Source: Algicola sp.
GTDB taxonomy: Bacteria > Bacteroidota > Bacteroidia > Flavobacteriales > Flavobacteriaceae
Reading direction: 5' to 3'
NCBI GenBank assembly: GCA_018222835.1
Contig: JAAEZN010000035.1
Span: 1 to 32,085, forward strand
DNA length: 32,085 bases
Made by a program: the position numbers and the translations under genes. Every line of letters starts with the position of its first letter. The first letter of the stretch is position 1. Shown piece after piece: positions 1-7,256 of this stretch. Under the pieces are notes generated by a model. The model was not told the DNA's origin. It ran no database searches and worked only from the letters and a program-made list of their open reading frames with translations.

Positions 1-125
1 TCCGTAGAATTATCGTCCACCACAATGAGCTCATTGGGCAAATAGGTCTGCTTTATAAATGAGTTTAAGCACTCTTTTAAATGGGCAGCCTCATTATGGG
101 CGGGAACAACAATACTTATTCTCAT
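1..125 (-). CDS. GT2 family glycosyltransferase, N-terminal fragment
   Basis: The first 41 codons of a gene that runs off the left edge. The visible protein opens with a short beta strand, IVVPAHNEAAHL, then a helix, then ELIVVDDNST. This is the classic start of a GT-A fold family 2 glycosyltransferase, where the VDDNST aspartates help bind the nucleotide-sugar diphosphate. The enzyme would transfer a sugar from an activated donor to a glycan or lipid acceptor at the cytosolic face of the membrane; donor and acceptor cannot be told from the fragment. The start ATG (123-125) lies 39 bases after the stop of the methyltransferase gene upstream on the same strand, so the two are probably co-transcribed in a surface-glycan locus lying mostly outside the window. 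Confidence 0.85.
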   Translation of the reverse strand, partial: MRISIVVPAHNEAAHLKECLNSFIKQTYLPNELIVVDDNST

Positions 126-164
126 GGCTATGTTCTATAATCGAGGGTATAATTCCAAGTTACA

Positions 165-686
165 TTAAGGTCTTTCGGCGTACACAATATAGTATCGGTC
201 GGTGAAGTATCTAAGAATCGGTCTAATCCCAAATTTTTTGGTAGGGTTTGTCCATTTGGCAGAGTCTTTAATGTGCCAACCCGATTTTTCCAACAGCCAA
301 TCAAACTGCCAATCTTCAAACTCATGATAATGCCTGTCCCATGGGTCTGTTTTACTGCGATACGCAGGGGAAAACCATAATCGCATAGGTATGCTTGCAA
401 TCAATTTTTTGGCTTTGATTTCCCTTAGAACATTAAAAGGAGCCACTAAATGTTCAAATATTTCAAAAGCGGTCACTACATCCGCATCCGATTGGACAAC
501 CCGGCTAAAGTCCACATCCAAATCTTCACCTTTTGTATTTTCCACATGAAACCCGTTGGTCCTCATAATTTCTGAAAAAGGATTGTCCACACCAAGATCA
601 AGAATAGATTCGGATGTGGTAATGTGCTTTTGCAGGAACTCCAAGGTGTGCTTATAACGTTTATTGGGGAAGTTGTTTTCGTACAT
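165..686 (-). CDS. Class I SAM-dependent methyltransferase (small, divergent)
   Basis: A 173-residue protein with a reduced Rossmann methyltransferase core. Motif I is ILDLGVDNP at about residues 28-36, where the usual glycine-rich DxGxGxG is reduced to one glycine. The acidic strand-2 region follows (KGEDLDVDF), then the strand-4 stretch ADVVTAFEIFEHL (about 68-80), typical of UbiE/UbiG-like enzymes. The C-terminal part is rich in aromatic and basic residues and is not recognised. No signal peptide or membrane segment is seen. It precedes a GT2 glycosyltransferase on the same strand, so methylation of a sugar or lipid intermediate is a reasonable guess, but the substrate is unknown. The weak motif I leaves open a change of cofactor affinity. 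Confidence 0.75.
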   Translation of the reverse strand: MYENNFPNKRYKHTLEFLQKHITTSESILDLGVDNPFSEIMRTNGFHVENTKGEDLDVDFSRVVQSDADVVTAFEIFEHLVAPFNVLREIKAKKLIASIPMRLWFSPAYRSKTDPWDRHYHEFEDWQFDWLLEKSGWHIKDSAKWTNPTKKFGIRPILRYFTDRYYIVYAERP

Positions 687-896
687 GGGTTAAAATTCCA
701 AAAAACAAATAACAATTCCCAAATTACTTTGAAGCTTAATAGGTTTTATACTGAAATTTGAACTTGATTTCGGTGTTTATTATAGACCAATATTGATGAT
801 TGGTGTCAACTCAGATAATTCGTGATAACTAAAGCAGATGGTAATATTGATAGATTCTTTAATACGCTCTGAGTGACAGAGGCTAAATGAATACAA

Positions 897-1955
897 TTAG
901 TATCGGTAAACAATTGCATTGATGTTCATTCCTGCACCCACGCTGGCAAACATGACTATATCTCCCTTTTGTAGATTGTGCTCTGGTAATTTCCCTTCCA
1001 GTACCATGTCGTACAAAGTGGGAACGGTGGCCACGGAGCTGTTGCCCAGTTCATGTATGCTCATGGGCATAATTTTTTCTGGAACACTCTTGCCATAGCT
1101 TTTGTAAAAGCGTTTTATAATGGCTTCATCCATTTTTTCGTTGGCCTGATGGATAAATATTTTTTTCACATCATCTATATCCACACCACTCTGATCTAAA
1201 CAATGGACCATTGCTTTAGGAACATTGATGCAAGCAAATTCGTAAATTTTACGACCCTGCATTTTAATAAATCTAGTATCCTTGCTAGACTCTGGGCTAT
1301 TGGATTTATCAAAATACAGAAAGTAAGCCTCTTCACTGGCATGAGTTTCCGAAGCATGGGCGAGAATTTCTCCGGAGGGTGCATCGGCATCAAGGATAGC
1401 GGCGCCTGCACCATCAGCAAAGATCATACTGTCGCGATCATGTGGGTCAACCACTCTAGAAAGAGTTTCACCTCCAATAACCATACATTTTCTGGCCATA
1501 CCACTTTTGATAAATGCAGTGGCCTGAATCACGCCTTCAATCCATCCGGGGCAACCAAAAATAAGGTCGTATGCGACACATTTTGGATTTTTGATACGCA
1601 AAAGATGCTTGACCCGTGTGGCCAAACTGGGAAGCATATCGCTTTGAATTTTACCTGTGGTAAGGTCTCCAAAATTATGTGCAAAAATAATATAGTCTAA
1701 TTCTTCTTTATCGATACCAGCGTTTTGGATGGCCTTTTCGGCCGCTAAAAATCCGATATCCGAGGTTTTTAGTTCTGGTTTGGCATAGCGTCTTGCCTGA
1801 ATACCGGTTATGGCCTTGAACTTTTCTACAATAACGGTATTGGGTTGTTCAAATTTAGACCCATCTGTTTCTAAAAAAGCATGGTCTAAAAAAGCTTCGT
1901 TAGTGGTAATGATGGAGGGGATGTAACTTCCTGTTCCAGATATGCCTATTTTCAT
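897..1955 (-). CDS. 3-oxoacyl-ACP synthase III family protein (FabH-like)
   Basis: A 352-residue thiolase-fold condensing enzyme. The catalytic triad of the KAS III family is complete: Cys135 in DLIFGCPGW, His269 in IFIHQAN, and Asn305 in HELGNSS. The glycine-rich C-terminal loop ASVGAGMN (about 337-344) is also present. Canonical FabH condenses an acyl-CoA primer with malonyl-ACP to start fatty acid synthesis. This protein has an unusual N-terminal insert (about residues 25-45) and is longer than the usual 320-330 residues, so it may be the alternative KAS III common in Bacteroidota rather than the housekeeping FabH. The gene stands alone. A perfect palindrome upstream (1998-2017) suggests dedicated control. 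Confidence 0.9.
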   Translation of the reverse strand: MKIGISGTGSYIPSIITTNEAFLDHAFLETDGSKFEQPNTVIVEKFKAITGIQARRYAKPELKTSDIGFLAAEKAIQNAGIDKEELDYIIFAHNFGDLTTGKIQSDMLPSLATRVKHLLRIKNPKCVAYDLIFGCPGWIEGVIQATAFIKSGMARKCMVIGGETLSRVVDPHDRDSMIFADGAGAAILDADAPSGEILAHASETHASEEAYFLYFDKSNSPESSKDTRFIKMQGRKIYEFACINVPKAMVHCLDQSGVDIDDVKKIFIHQANEKMDEAIIKRFYKSYGKSVPEKIMPMSIHELGNSSVATVPTLYDMVLEGKLPEHNLQKGDIVMFASVGAGMNINAIVYRY

Positions 1956-1997
1956 GCTGAGGATAATTTGAACTAAGATACAGTGATCTAAACCGAT

Positions 1998-2017
1998 TTA
2001 TTATGCACGCATAATAA
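1998..2017. promoter_or_regulatory. 20-bp palindrome upstream of the FabH-like gene (putative operator)
   Basis: TTATTATGC and GCATAATAA form a perfect 9-bp inverted repeat with a 2-base centre, 43-62 bases before the FabH-like start codon. A -7-like box (TATCTTAG on the minus strand, 1973-1980) lies between, so the palindrome overlaps where the -33 element should be. No U-tract follows, so a terminator is unlikely. A dimeric regulator site is inferred; the regulator is unknown. Confidence 0.45.
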
Positions 2018-2062
2018 GCCTTACAATGCCCAGTCCGATTTTACAAGGACATCAAAATAAAA

Positions 2063-2095
2063 TAAGCCCTGAAGATACTATTTCTTCAGGGCTTA
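2063..2095 (-). terminator. Rho-independent terminator of gcvP
   Basis: A perfect 13-bp stem (TAAGCCCTGAAGA pairing with TCTTCAGGGCTTA) with a 7-base loop, starting 23 bases past the gcvP stop. In the minus direction it is followed by a T-rich run (ATTTTATTTTG), as expected for intrinsic termination. It also separates gcvP from the FabH-like gene. Confidence 0.9.
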
Positions 2096-2117
2096 CTGTC
2101 AATGTTTATAAAGGTTT

Positions 2118-4970
2118 TTACGCCTCCATATATTCTTCGATCGGAGCACAGGTACAAATTAAATTACGATCCCCAAACGCTTCATCTGTTCTTCGAATAC
2201 TTGGCCAGAACTTATTTTCGGCCACATAGGCCATTGGGTAAGCGGCTTTTTCCCTTGAGTAAGGAAAATCCCATGAGTCATTCGTTAGCATGCCCAAGGT
2301 GTGCGGTGCATTTTTTAGTACGTTGTTGGGCTCGTCTGCCGATGCCTCATCGATTTCTTGCCTAATGGACAGCATGGCGTTGCAGAATTTATCCAATTCT
2401 GCCAGACTTTCGCTTTCAGTGGGTTCTATCATTAAAGTGCCGGCCACAGGGAAAGATACTGTAGGGGCATGGAAACCGTAGTCCATTAGCCTTTTTGCGA
2501 TGTCGGTAACCTCAACGCCGTTGGCCTTAAATGGTCGGCAATCCACGATCATTTCGTGTGCAGCCCTGCCTCGTTCGCCGGCATATAGCACATCAAACTT
2601 ACCTTTTAATCTATCTTTAATGTAGTTGGCATTCAAAATTGCAGCTTCGGTGGCTTTGGTCAAACCTTCGGCTCCCAACATTTTAATGTATCCGTACGAA
2701 ATCAAACATACCAAAGCGCTGCCCCAAGGTGCTGCGGATATTGCGGTGATTGCTTCTATTCCGCCTGTTTTAACCACTGGATTGGAAGGCAGGAAAGGTT
2801 TTAACTGCTCTGCCACACAAATAGGGCCAACTCCAGGGCCACCACCTCCGTGAGGAATGGCAAAGGTTTTATGCAAGTTAAGGTGGCACACATCAGCGCC
2901 AATAGTGGCAGGGTTTGTTAATCCCACTTGTGCATTCATGTTGGCACCATCCATATATACTTGACCTCCGTGGTCGTGGATCAATTTTGTGATTTGTTTT
3001 ATGGATGATTCGAAAACACCATGGGTAGAAGGATAGGTGACCATTAAGGCAGCTAGGTTTTCGGCATGTTTCAGTACCTTCTCTTCCAAATCGGATACAT
3101 CAATATTCCCTTTGTCATCTGTTTTGGTCACTACCACTTTCATACCTGCCATTACCGCAGATGCTGGGTTGGTTCCGTGTGCAGATGCAGGAATAATACA
3201 GATATTACGGTGTCCTTCTCCTCTTGATTCGTGATAGGCACGTATCACCATTAAGCCTGCATACTCGCCTTGCGCACCCGAGTTGGGTTGTAGCGATGTT
3301 GCTGCAAATCCTGTGATTACGTTCAGTTGCTCTTCCAATGATTTTAGAACCTCTTGATAGCCTTGTGCTTGCTCCAAAGGGACAAAAGGGTGGATATTAC
3401 CCCATCCTGGCCAACTTAATGGCAACATTTCCGATGCTGCATTCAATTTCATGGTACAGCTTCCCAAGGAAATCATAGAGTGGTTCAATGCCAAATCCTT
3501 GCGTTCCAATTTCTTGATGTAGCGCATCAACTCGGTCTCGGAGTGATATGAGTTGAAGACTTCGTGCTCCATAAATGGAGCTCTTCGCTGAAGATTGGCA
3601 GGAATGGCATCATTCAATTCCAAGTCTTCTAAAGACTTTTGCTGTAAATTGTGAGATTCAAGGAAACACGATACCAACGTGTTCAAATCCGACTCCGAAA
3701 CGGCTTCATTCATCGAAATGGATACCGTAGTGTCATCTGCATAATACAGATTGATGTTCTTATTTTCCGTAACCTCTTTTAGGCGAGCTACGTCCTTGAC
3801 TTTTACTTGGACAGTATCAAAATAGGAAGAGTTCACTTGGTCAAACCCGTAAGCTTCCAAAATTTTGGCCAGCTTTTTAGTGTTGCTATGAACTTTCCCT
3901 GCGATATATTTTAAGCCTTCCGGCCCATGATATACTGCGTACATCCCGGCCATTACGGCCAAAAGCACTTGTGCGGTACAAATGTTGGAAGTGGCTTTAT
4001 CTCTTTTGATGTGTTGTTCCCTGGTTTGCAGGGCCATACGCAACGCACGGTTACCGTCCGTGTCTTTGGTAACGCCAATAATACGACCCGGGATACTTCT
4101 TTTGTATTCTTCTTTAGTGGCAAAAAAAGCAGCATGCGGTCCCCCATAGCCCAAAGGAATCCCAAATCGCTGGGTGGTTCCCACTACGGCGTCCACACCC
4201 CATTCACCGGGAGGTGTAAGCATGACCAAACTTAAAATGTCGGCGGCAACGGCCACTTTTATCTCCTTATCCTTGGCTTTTTGCACAAATGATGCGTAGT
4301 CGTGTACTTGTCCATGTTTTCCCGGATACTGCAAAAGTGCTGCATAAAAACCTTCTGAAAAATCAAAGGTTTCATGGTTGCCCACAACCAGCTCTATACC
4401 TAAAGGTATAGCCCTAGTTTGCAATAAGCTTAGCGTTTGTGGAAGTATTTCTTCTGACACAAAGAATTTGACTGTACCATCTTTTTTTTGCTGACGGCTT
4501 CGAAGCTCGAACAACATGCTCATGGCTTCTGCTGCTGCGGTACTTTCGTCCAAAAGCGACGCATTGGCTATCTCCATGCCCGTTAGGTCGGAAACCATGG
4601 TCTGGAAATTCAACAGAGCTTCCAATCTCCCTTGGGCAATCTCCGCCTGATAGGGAGTATAAGCTGTGTACCATCCCGGGTTTTCCAAAATGTTCCGCTT
4701 GATCACCGATGGTGTCAAGGTCTCATGGTAGCCCAAACCAATATAGCTTTTAAAAACCTTGTTCTTGTCGGCCAATTGATGAAGATGGTTCAAAAACTCG
4801 TGTTCACTGATTCCCTGTGGGAGCTCCAATGGCTTTTTTAATTTGATGTCATCGGGGATGGTCTCATAAATGAGTTGCTCCATACTTTCGACCCCAATGG
4901 TTTCGAGCATGTGGGGCAAGTCCTTTTTCGTAATGCCAATATGTCTGGCGGCAAAAACCTCTGTGTTCAT
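2118..4970 (-). CDS. gcvP: Glycine dehydrogenase (decarboxylating), glycine cleavage P protein
   Basis: A full-length P protein of 950 residues: pyridoxal-phosphate-dependent decarboxylation of glycine with transfer of the aminomethyl group to the lipoyl arm of the H protein. Both homologous halves are present in one chain (the fused alpha-beta form). The cofactor lysine is Lys701 in [18 protein letters not shown]. The N-terminal half has the regulatory-type fold with the [13 protein letters not shown] loop. I start at the ATG at 4968-4970 ([12 protein letters not shown]), where family similarity begins; an upstream in-frame ATG at 5022-5024 would add 18 unlike residues and overlap the promoter. 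No glycine riboswitch is apparent in the 126-bp leader. The gcvH and gcvT genes are not adjacent. Confidence 0.98.
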   Translation of the reverse strand: MNTEVFAARHIGITKKDLPHMLETIGVESMEQLIYETIPDDIKLKKPLELPQGISEHEFLNHLHQLADKNKVFKSYIGLGYHETLTPSVIKRNILENPGWYTAYTPYQAEIAQGRLEALLNFQTMVSDLTGMEIANASLLDESTAAAEAMSMLFELRSRQQKKDGTVKFFVSEEILPQTLSLLQTRAIPLGIELVVGNHETFDFSEGFYAALLQYPGKHGQVHDYASFVQKAKDKEIKVAVAADILSLVMLTPPGEWGVDAVVGTTQRFGIPLGYGGPHAAFFATKEEYKRSIPGRIIGVTKDTDGNRALRMALQTREQHIKRDKATSNICTAQVLLAVMAGMYAVYHGPEGLKYIAGKVHSNTKKLAKILEAYGFDQVNSSYFDTVQVKVKDVARLKEVTENKNINLYYADDTTVSISMNEAVSESDLNTLVSCFLESHNLQQKSLEDLELNDAIPANLQRRAPFMEHEVFNSYHSETELMRYIKKLERKDLALNHSMISLGSCTMKLNAASEMLPLSWPGWGNIHPFVPLEQAQGYQEVLKSLEEQLNVITGFAATSLQPNSGAQGEYAGLMVIRAYHESRGEGHRNICIIPASAHGTNPASAVMAGMKVVVTKTDDKGNIDVSDLEEKVLKHAENLAALMVTYPSTHGVFESSIKQITKLIHDHGGQVYMDGANMNAQVGLTNPATIGADVCHLNLHKTFAIPHGGGGPGVGPICVAEQLKPFLPSNPVVKTGGIEAITAISAAPWGSALVCLISYGYIKMLGAEGLTKATEAAILNANYIKDRLKGKFDVLYAGERGRAAHEMIVDCRPFKANGVEVTDIAKRLMDYGFHAPTVSFPVAGTLMIEPTESESLAELDKFCNAMLSIRQEIDEASADEPNNVLKNAPHTLGMLTNDSWDFPYSREKAAYPMAYVAENKFWPSIRRTDEAFGDRNLICTCAPIEEYMEA

Positions 4971-4990
4971 GTTCAATCCAATAAAGTGCA

Positions 4991-5024
4991 CAAAATTAGG
5001 GATAAATTCGATGAAAATGGTCAA
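4991..5024 (-). promoter_or_regulatory. Probable gcvP promoter (Bacteroidota sigma-A type)
   Basis: On the minus strand a perfect -7 box TAATTTTG (4991-4998) lies 20 bases before the gcvP start. A TTG (5022-5024) sits 23 bases further upstream, the long end of the accepted spacing. The box is convincing, the -33 element less so. Confidence 0.45.
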
Positions 5025-5043
5025 TTTTGAATGTCACTGAAAC

Positions 5044-5072
5044 AAAGTTGTTAACCACAAATTAACCTTAGG
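5044..5072 (+). repeat. Motif shared with the sigma-factor upstream region, copy 1
   Basis: On plus, this stretch reads AAAGT..GTTAA.CCACAA.TTAA..TTAGG. The same order of blocks occurs on the minus strand at 6792-6824 ahead of the ECF sigma gene. It lies 25 bases before the UbiA-like start codon. A shared promoter or operator is inferred. Confidence 0.4.
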
Positions 5073-5096
5073 CTCAATACAGTCCATTTTATTTTG

Positions 5097-5921
5097 ATGC
5101 GAACTTTAAAAGCTATATTCGATTTTTATCTAAACGCCAGTATTCATGTGGCCGTTTCGGTAATTTCGATGGCTGGGGTAACTTTTCATTTGTTGGGAAG
5201 TTCCTCCGATATTTATCTGTTGGGATTTATTTTTTTTAGCGTAATCGTTTGCTACAATTTTATAAAATATGGGGTAGAGGCTTACAAATATATTATTGTA
5301 TCCAACGCTTACCATAAGTTGATTCAGGTTTTTAGTTTTATTTCTTTTGGTTTTGCCATTTTCTTTTTGGTACAATTGGATGAAAAAATATGGGTGGCGA
5401 CCATGGCTTTGGCAGCGCTGTCGGCACTTTATGCGGTTCCTTTGTTGCCAAGGGCCAAGAACTTAAGGAATTTAGCAGGTCTCAAAGTGTATATCGTAGC
5501 TTTTGTGTGGGCGGGTTTCACAGTTTTATTGCCGGTTTTGGATGCAAATATGCCATTGAATTGGGATTTTGCGGTAACTTTTATTCAAAGGATGATTTTG
5601 ATACTGGTTCTTATATTGCCTTTTGAAATCCGGGATTTGCAATGGGACCATAAAAGTCTGAGGACCATACCACAGATACTAGGTGTTCAGAATACCAAGC
5701 GCTTGGGAGTGATTTTGTCCGTGATTTACTTTTTACTCACCTTTTTAAAGGATGAGCTGGGTAACCAAGAAATTGTGTTGAGACTGATTCTGGTCATGGT
5801 ACTTGTCCTGGTATTGCTGTTCGGTAAAAAGATGCAGTCCAAGTATTTTGTAATATTTTGGGTAGAGGCTATACCGATTTTTTGGTTTGGGATATTTTGG
5901 CTGACGGATGGATATATTTAA
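5097..5921 (+). CDS. UbiA-like multi-pass membrane protein, first Asp motif lost
   Basis: A 274-residue, very hydrophobic protein with about eight transmembrane helices and the layout of the UbiA prenyltransferase superfamily, which joins isoprenoid diphosphates to aromatic acceptors in the membrane. The second acidic motif survives as EIRDLQWD (177-184), followed by TIPQILG as in real UbiA proteins, and LYAVPLLPRAKNLR (111-124) matches the conserved loop. The first NDxxDxxxD motif, which holds the magnesium-diphosphate, reads NFIKYGVE (54-61) and has no aspartate, so ordinary catalysis is doubtful. I start at ATG 5097 rather than the TTG just before it. Its stop codon overlaps that of the convergent anti-sigma gene. 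Its upstream region shares a motif with that of the sigma factor gene. Confidence 0.7.
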   Translation: MRTLKAIFDFYLNASIHVAVSVISMAGVTFHLLGSSSDIYLLGFIFFSVIVCYNFIKYGVEAYKYIIVSNAYHKLIQVFSFISFGFAIFFLVQLDEKIWVATMALAALSALYAVPLLPRAKNLRNLAGLKVYIVAFVWAGFTVLLPVLDANMPLNWDFAVTFIQRMILILVLILPFEIRDLQWDHKSLRTIPQILGVQNTKRLGVILSVIYFLLTFLKDELGNQEIVLRLILVMVLVLVLLFGKKMQSKYFVIFWVEAIPIFWFGIFWLTDGYI

Positions 5922-6151
5922 GAACTCTTTTTTTCAAGGTCCTTTTTCATTTTTTCTTTGTCCTCTTCGGACAATACGGTAAGTCCGGCCCTATCGCAGA
6001 GAGAGGTTAATTCATTGTTCTTTTTGGAATATCCCTTGCATACCTTGCAAGTGAGCAAATGAATGCGCAACTTGATGATATCCCAAAAACTTGCTTCCTT
6101 GTATTGGGATTTATTGCAGATACCTTGTGCTTCCTCACATGAAATCTTCAT
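5918..6151 (-). CDS. Small soluble zinc-type anti-sigma factor
   Basis: A 77-residue protein carrying the ZAS anti-sigma zinc signature His31-x3-Cys35-x2-Cys38 (HLLTCKVC), with two further cysteines at 5 and 12. In this family the zinc site holds a helical bundle that clamps the sigma factor, and thiol oxidation or another cue releases it. There is no transmembrane helix, so it should act in the cytosol rather than as a membrane sensor. The ATG at 6149-6151 starts two bases after the sigma-factor stop codon, pointing to translational coupling; a longer frame would overlap the sigma gene. The C-terminal half is strongly charged. The final stop overlaps the convergent UbiA-like gene stop in a shared TTAA. 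Confidence 0.8.
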   Translation of the reverse strand: MKISCEEAQGICNKSQYKEASFWDIIKLRIHLLTCKVCKGYSKKNNELTSLCDRAGLTVLSEEDKEKMKKDLEKKSS

Positions 6152-6153
6152 AG

Positions 6154-6708
6154 CTAAAACCAATTTTCGTTTAAACAACCCATAAGTGCTGTCCTTGCCC
6201 TATGGATCATTACCCATAAGTTGGACGGATTTATGTCCAATTCATTACAAACATCCTCGGTGCTCATTCCCTGGATGGTTTTCATGCTGAATACCAATGC
6301 TTGTTTTTTGGGTAATTTGGATATACAATCTTGAATTGCAGTGCCCAATTCTTCGTTTTCGAGTACATTGTCGCCATCTCTGCTATATGGGTCGGCGACT
6401 TGCTGCTCCAGCCAATCACCTTCGGTATCGGTATCGGAACTGTAGTTTATTCGTACCTCTGCTTTGCCCTTTTTTGAATTTATTTTTCGGTAATGGTCGA
6501 TTACCTTTCGCTTTAAGATAGATACTAGCCAAGTACGTTCTGCCGCATCACCTTTATAATTTTTGGCTGAATTAAGACCAGCAAAAAAAGTTTCCTGTAC
6601 CAAGTCCTTTGCAATTTCAGCATCGCTCACGCGAGAAACAGCATAGTTGAACAGGTAATCGGCATATTGATCTACCCAGGTGTTCGGTTGAAGTTTATGT
6701 TCGGCCAT
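6154..6708 (-). CDS. ECF-type RNA polymerase sigma-70 factor
   Basis: A 184-residue group IV sigma factor. Region 2 covers about residues 16-76, with DLVQETFF and RTWLVSILKRKVIDHYRK for core and -10 binding. An acidic linker (about 85-120) follows, then region 4 at about 130-180, with the helix-turn-helix MSTEDVCNELDINPSNLWVMIHRAR for -35 recognition. No extra C-terminal domain is present. It is followed after two bases by its likely anti-sigma factor, the usual ECF arrangement. The 143-bp upstream region holds a motif also found before the nearby UbiA-like gene, suggesting autoregulation and a one-gene local regulon. The signal sensed is unknown. Confidence 0.93.
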   Translation of the reverse strand: MAEHKLQPNTWVDQYADYLFNYAVSRVSDAEIAKDLVQETFFAGLNSAKNYKGDAAERTWLVSILKRKVIDHYRKINSKKGKAEVRINYSSDTDTEGDWLEQQVADPYSRDGDNVLENEELGTAIQDCISKLPKKQALVFSMKTIQGMSTEDVCNELDINPSNLWVMIHRARTALMGCLNENWF

Positions 6709-6791
6709 ATTCCTATCGAATAACCAAAAATAATGGTTTTTATAGTTTTAACATGAGCTTTGACCTACGTTAGACGTATTGCAGGCATTTG

Positions 6792-6824
6792 CCTAACATA
6801 TTAATTGTGGTTTAACACGACTTT
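6792..6824 (-). repeat. Motif shared with the UbiA-like upstream region, copy 2
   Basis: On minus the blocks are AAAGT, GTTAA, CCACAA, TTAA and TTAGG in the same order as at 5044-5072, differing by short insertions. It lies about 84 bases before the ECF sigma start codon. An autoregulatory promoter is possible. Confidence 0.4.
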
Positions 6825-6851
6825 AATTTTGGCGAAAAGTACAATTCACAG

Positions 6852-7250
6852 CTATTTGATTTGGGATAAGATGTCTTTTATAAGTTCCGATTTTAGTGGT
6901 TTTACCAAATAATCGGTAATAGCGCTGTTTCTTTTTGCTTTTTTGATGTCCTTGGGGTCAATAGAAGAAGAAACAAGATATACCCGTATAGGTTTGCCTA
7001 ACTTGGGAAGCACATCGACAAGTTCATCCATAAATTGGAACCCATCCATTATTGGCATATTAATGTCCAAAAAAATAACATCGGGCAGTGCATCCGTTTC
7101 TTTTTGATTGCTTACAATGTACTCGAGTGCTTGGGCGCCATCGGTAAAAACATTGGTTGACTTTACCGAAGGTATATTCCTTAGGGTTACTCCCATAGTG
7201 AATTGATAAATGTCATCATCGTCAACAATACATACATTAATAGGTTTCAT
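6852..7250 (-). CDS. Single-domain (CheY-like) response regulator
   Basis: A 132-residue receiver domain with no output domain. The acidic pocket is Asp10-Asp12, the phosphoacceptor is Asp62 in FLDINMP, the switch Ser/Thr is in VSSS (93-96), and the conserved lysine is Lys117 in VKPL. Bacteroidota standalone receivers of this kind pass phosphate on or act by protein contact. The ATG follows the stop of the multi-PAS histidine kinase gene by six bases, so that kinase is almost certainly the partner. No DNA-binding output is encoded nearby, so the target is unknown. Confidence 0.93.
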   Translation of the reverse strand: MKPINVCIVDDDDIYQFTMGVTLRNIPSVKSTNVFTDGAQALEYIVSNQKETDALPDVIFLDINMPIMDGFQFMDELVDVLPKLGKPIRVYLVSSSIDPKDIKKAKRNSAITDYLVKPLKSELIKDILSQIK

Positions 7251-7256
7251 GGGGGA

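Noticed and set aside
128-400. Open frame of 90 codons antisense to the small methyltransferase
   Set aside because: Shadow frame; composition is unlike a protein and the opposite strand has clear methyltransferase motifs.
787-805. ACCAAT/ATTGGT inverted repeat after the FabH-like gene
   Set aside because: Only 6 bp, about 90 bases past the stop and without a T run; chance is likely in AT-rich DNA.
3927-4235. 102-codon plus-strand frame inside gcvP
   Set aside because: Lies entirely opposite conserved GcvP sequence, with no family resemblance or start signal.
4971-5096. Glycine riboswitch ahead of gcvP
   Set aside because: No aptamer-like conserved core or expression-platform hairpin is visible in the 126-bp gap, which is mostly filled by promoter elements.
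5097-6708. TonB-type ECF/FecR transmembrane signalling island
   Set aside because: The anti-sigma protein has no FecR domain or membrane helix and no TonB receptor is nearby.
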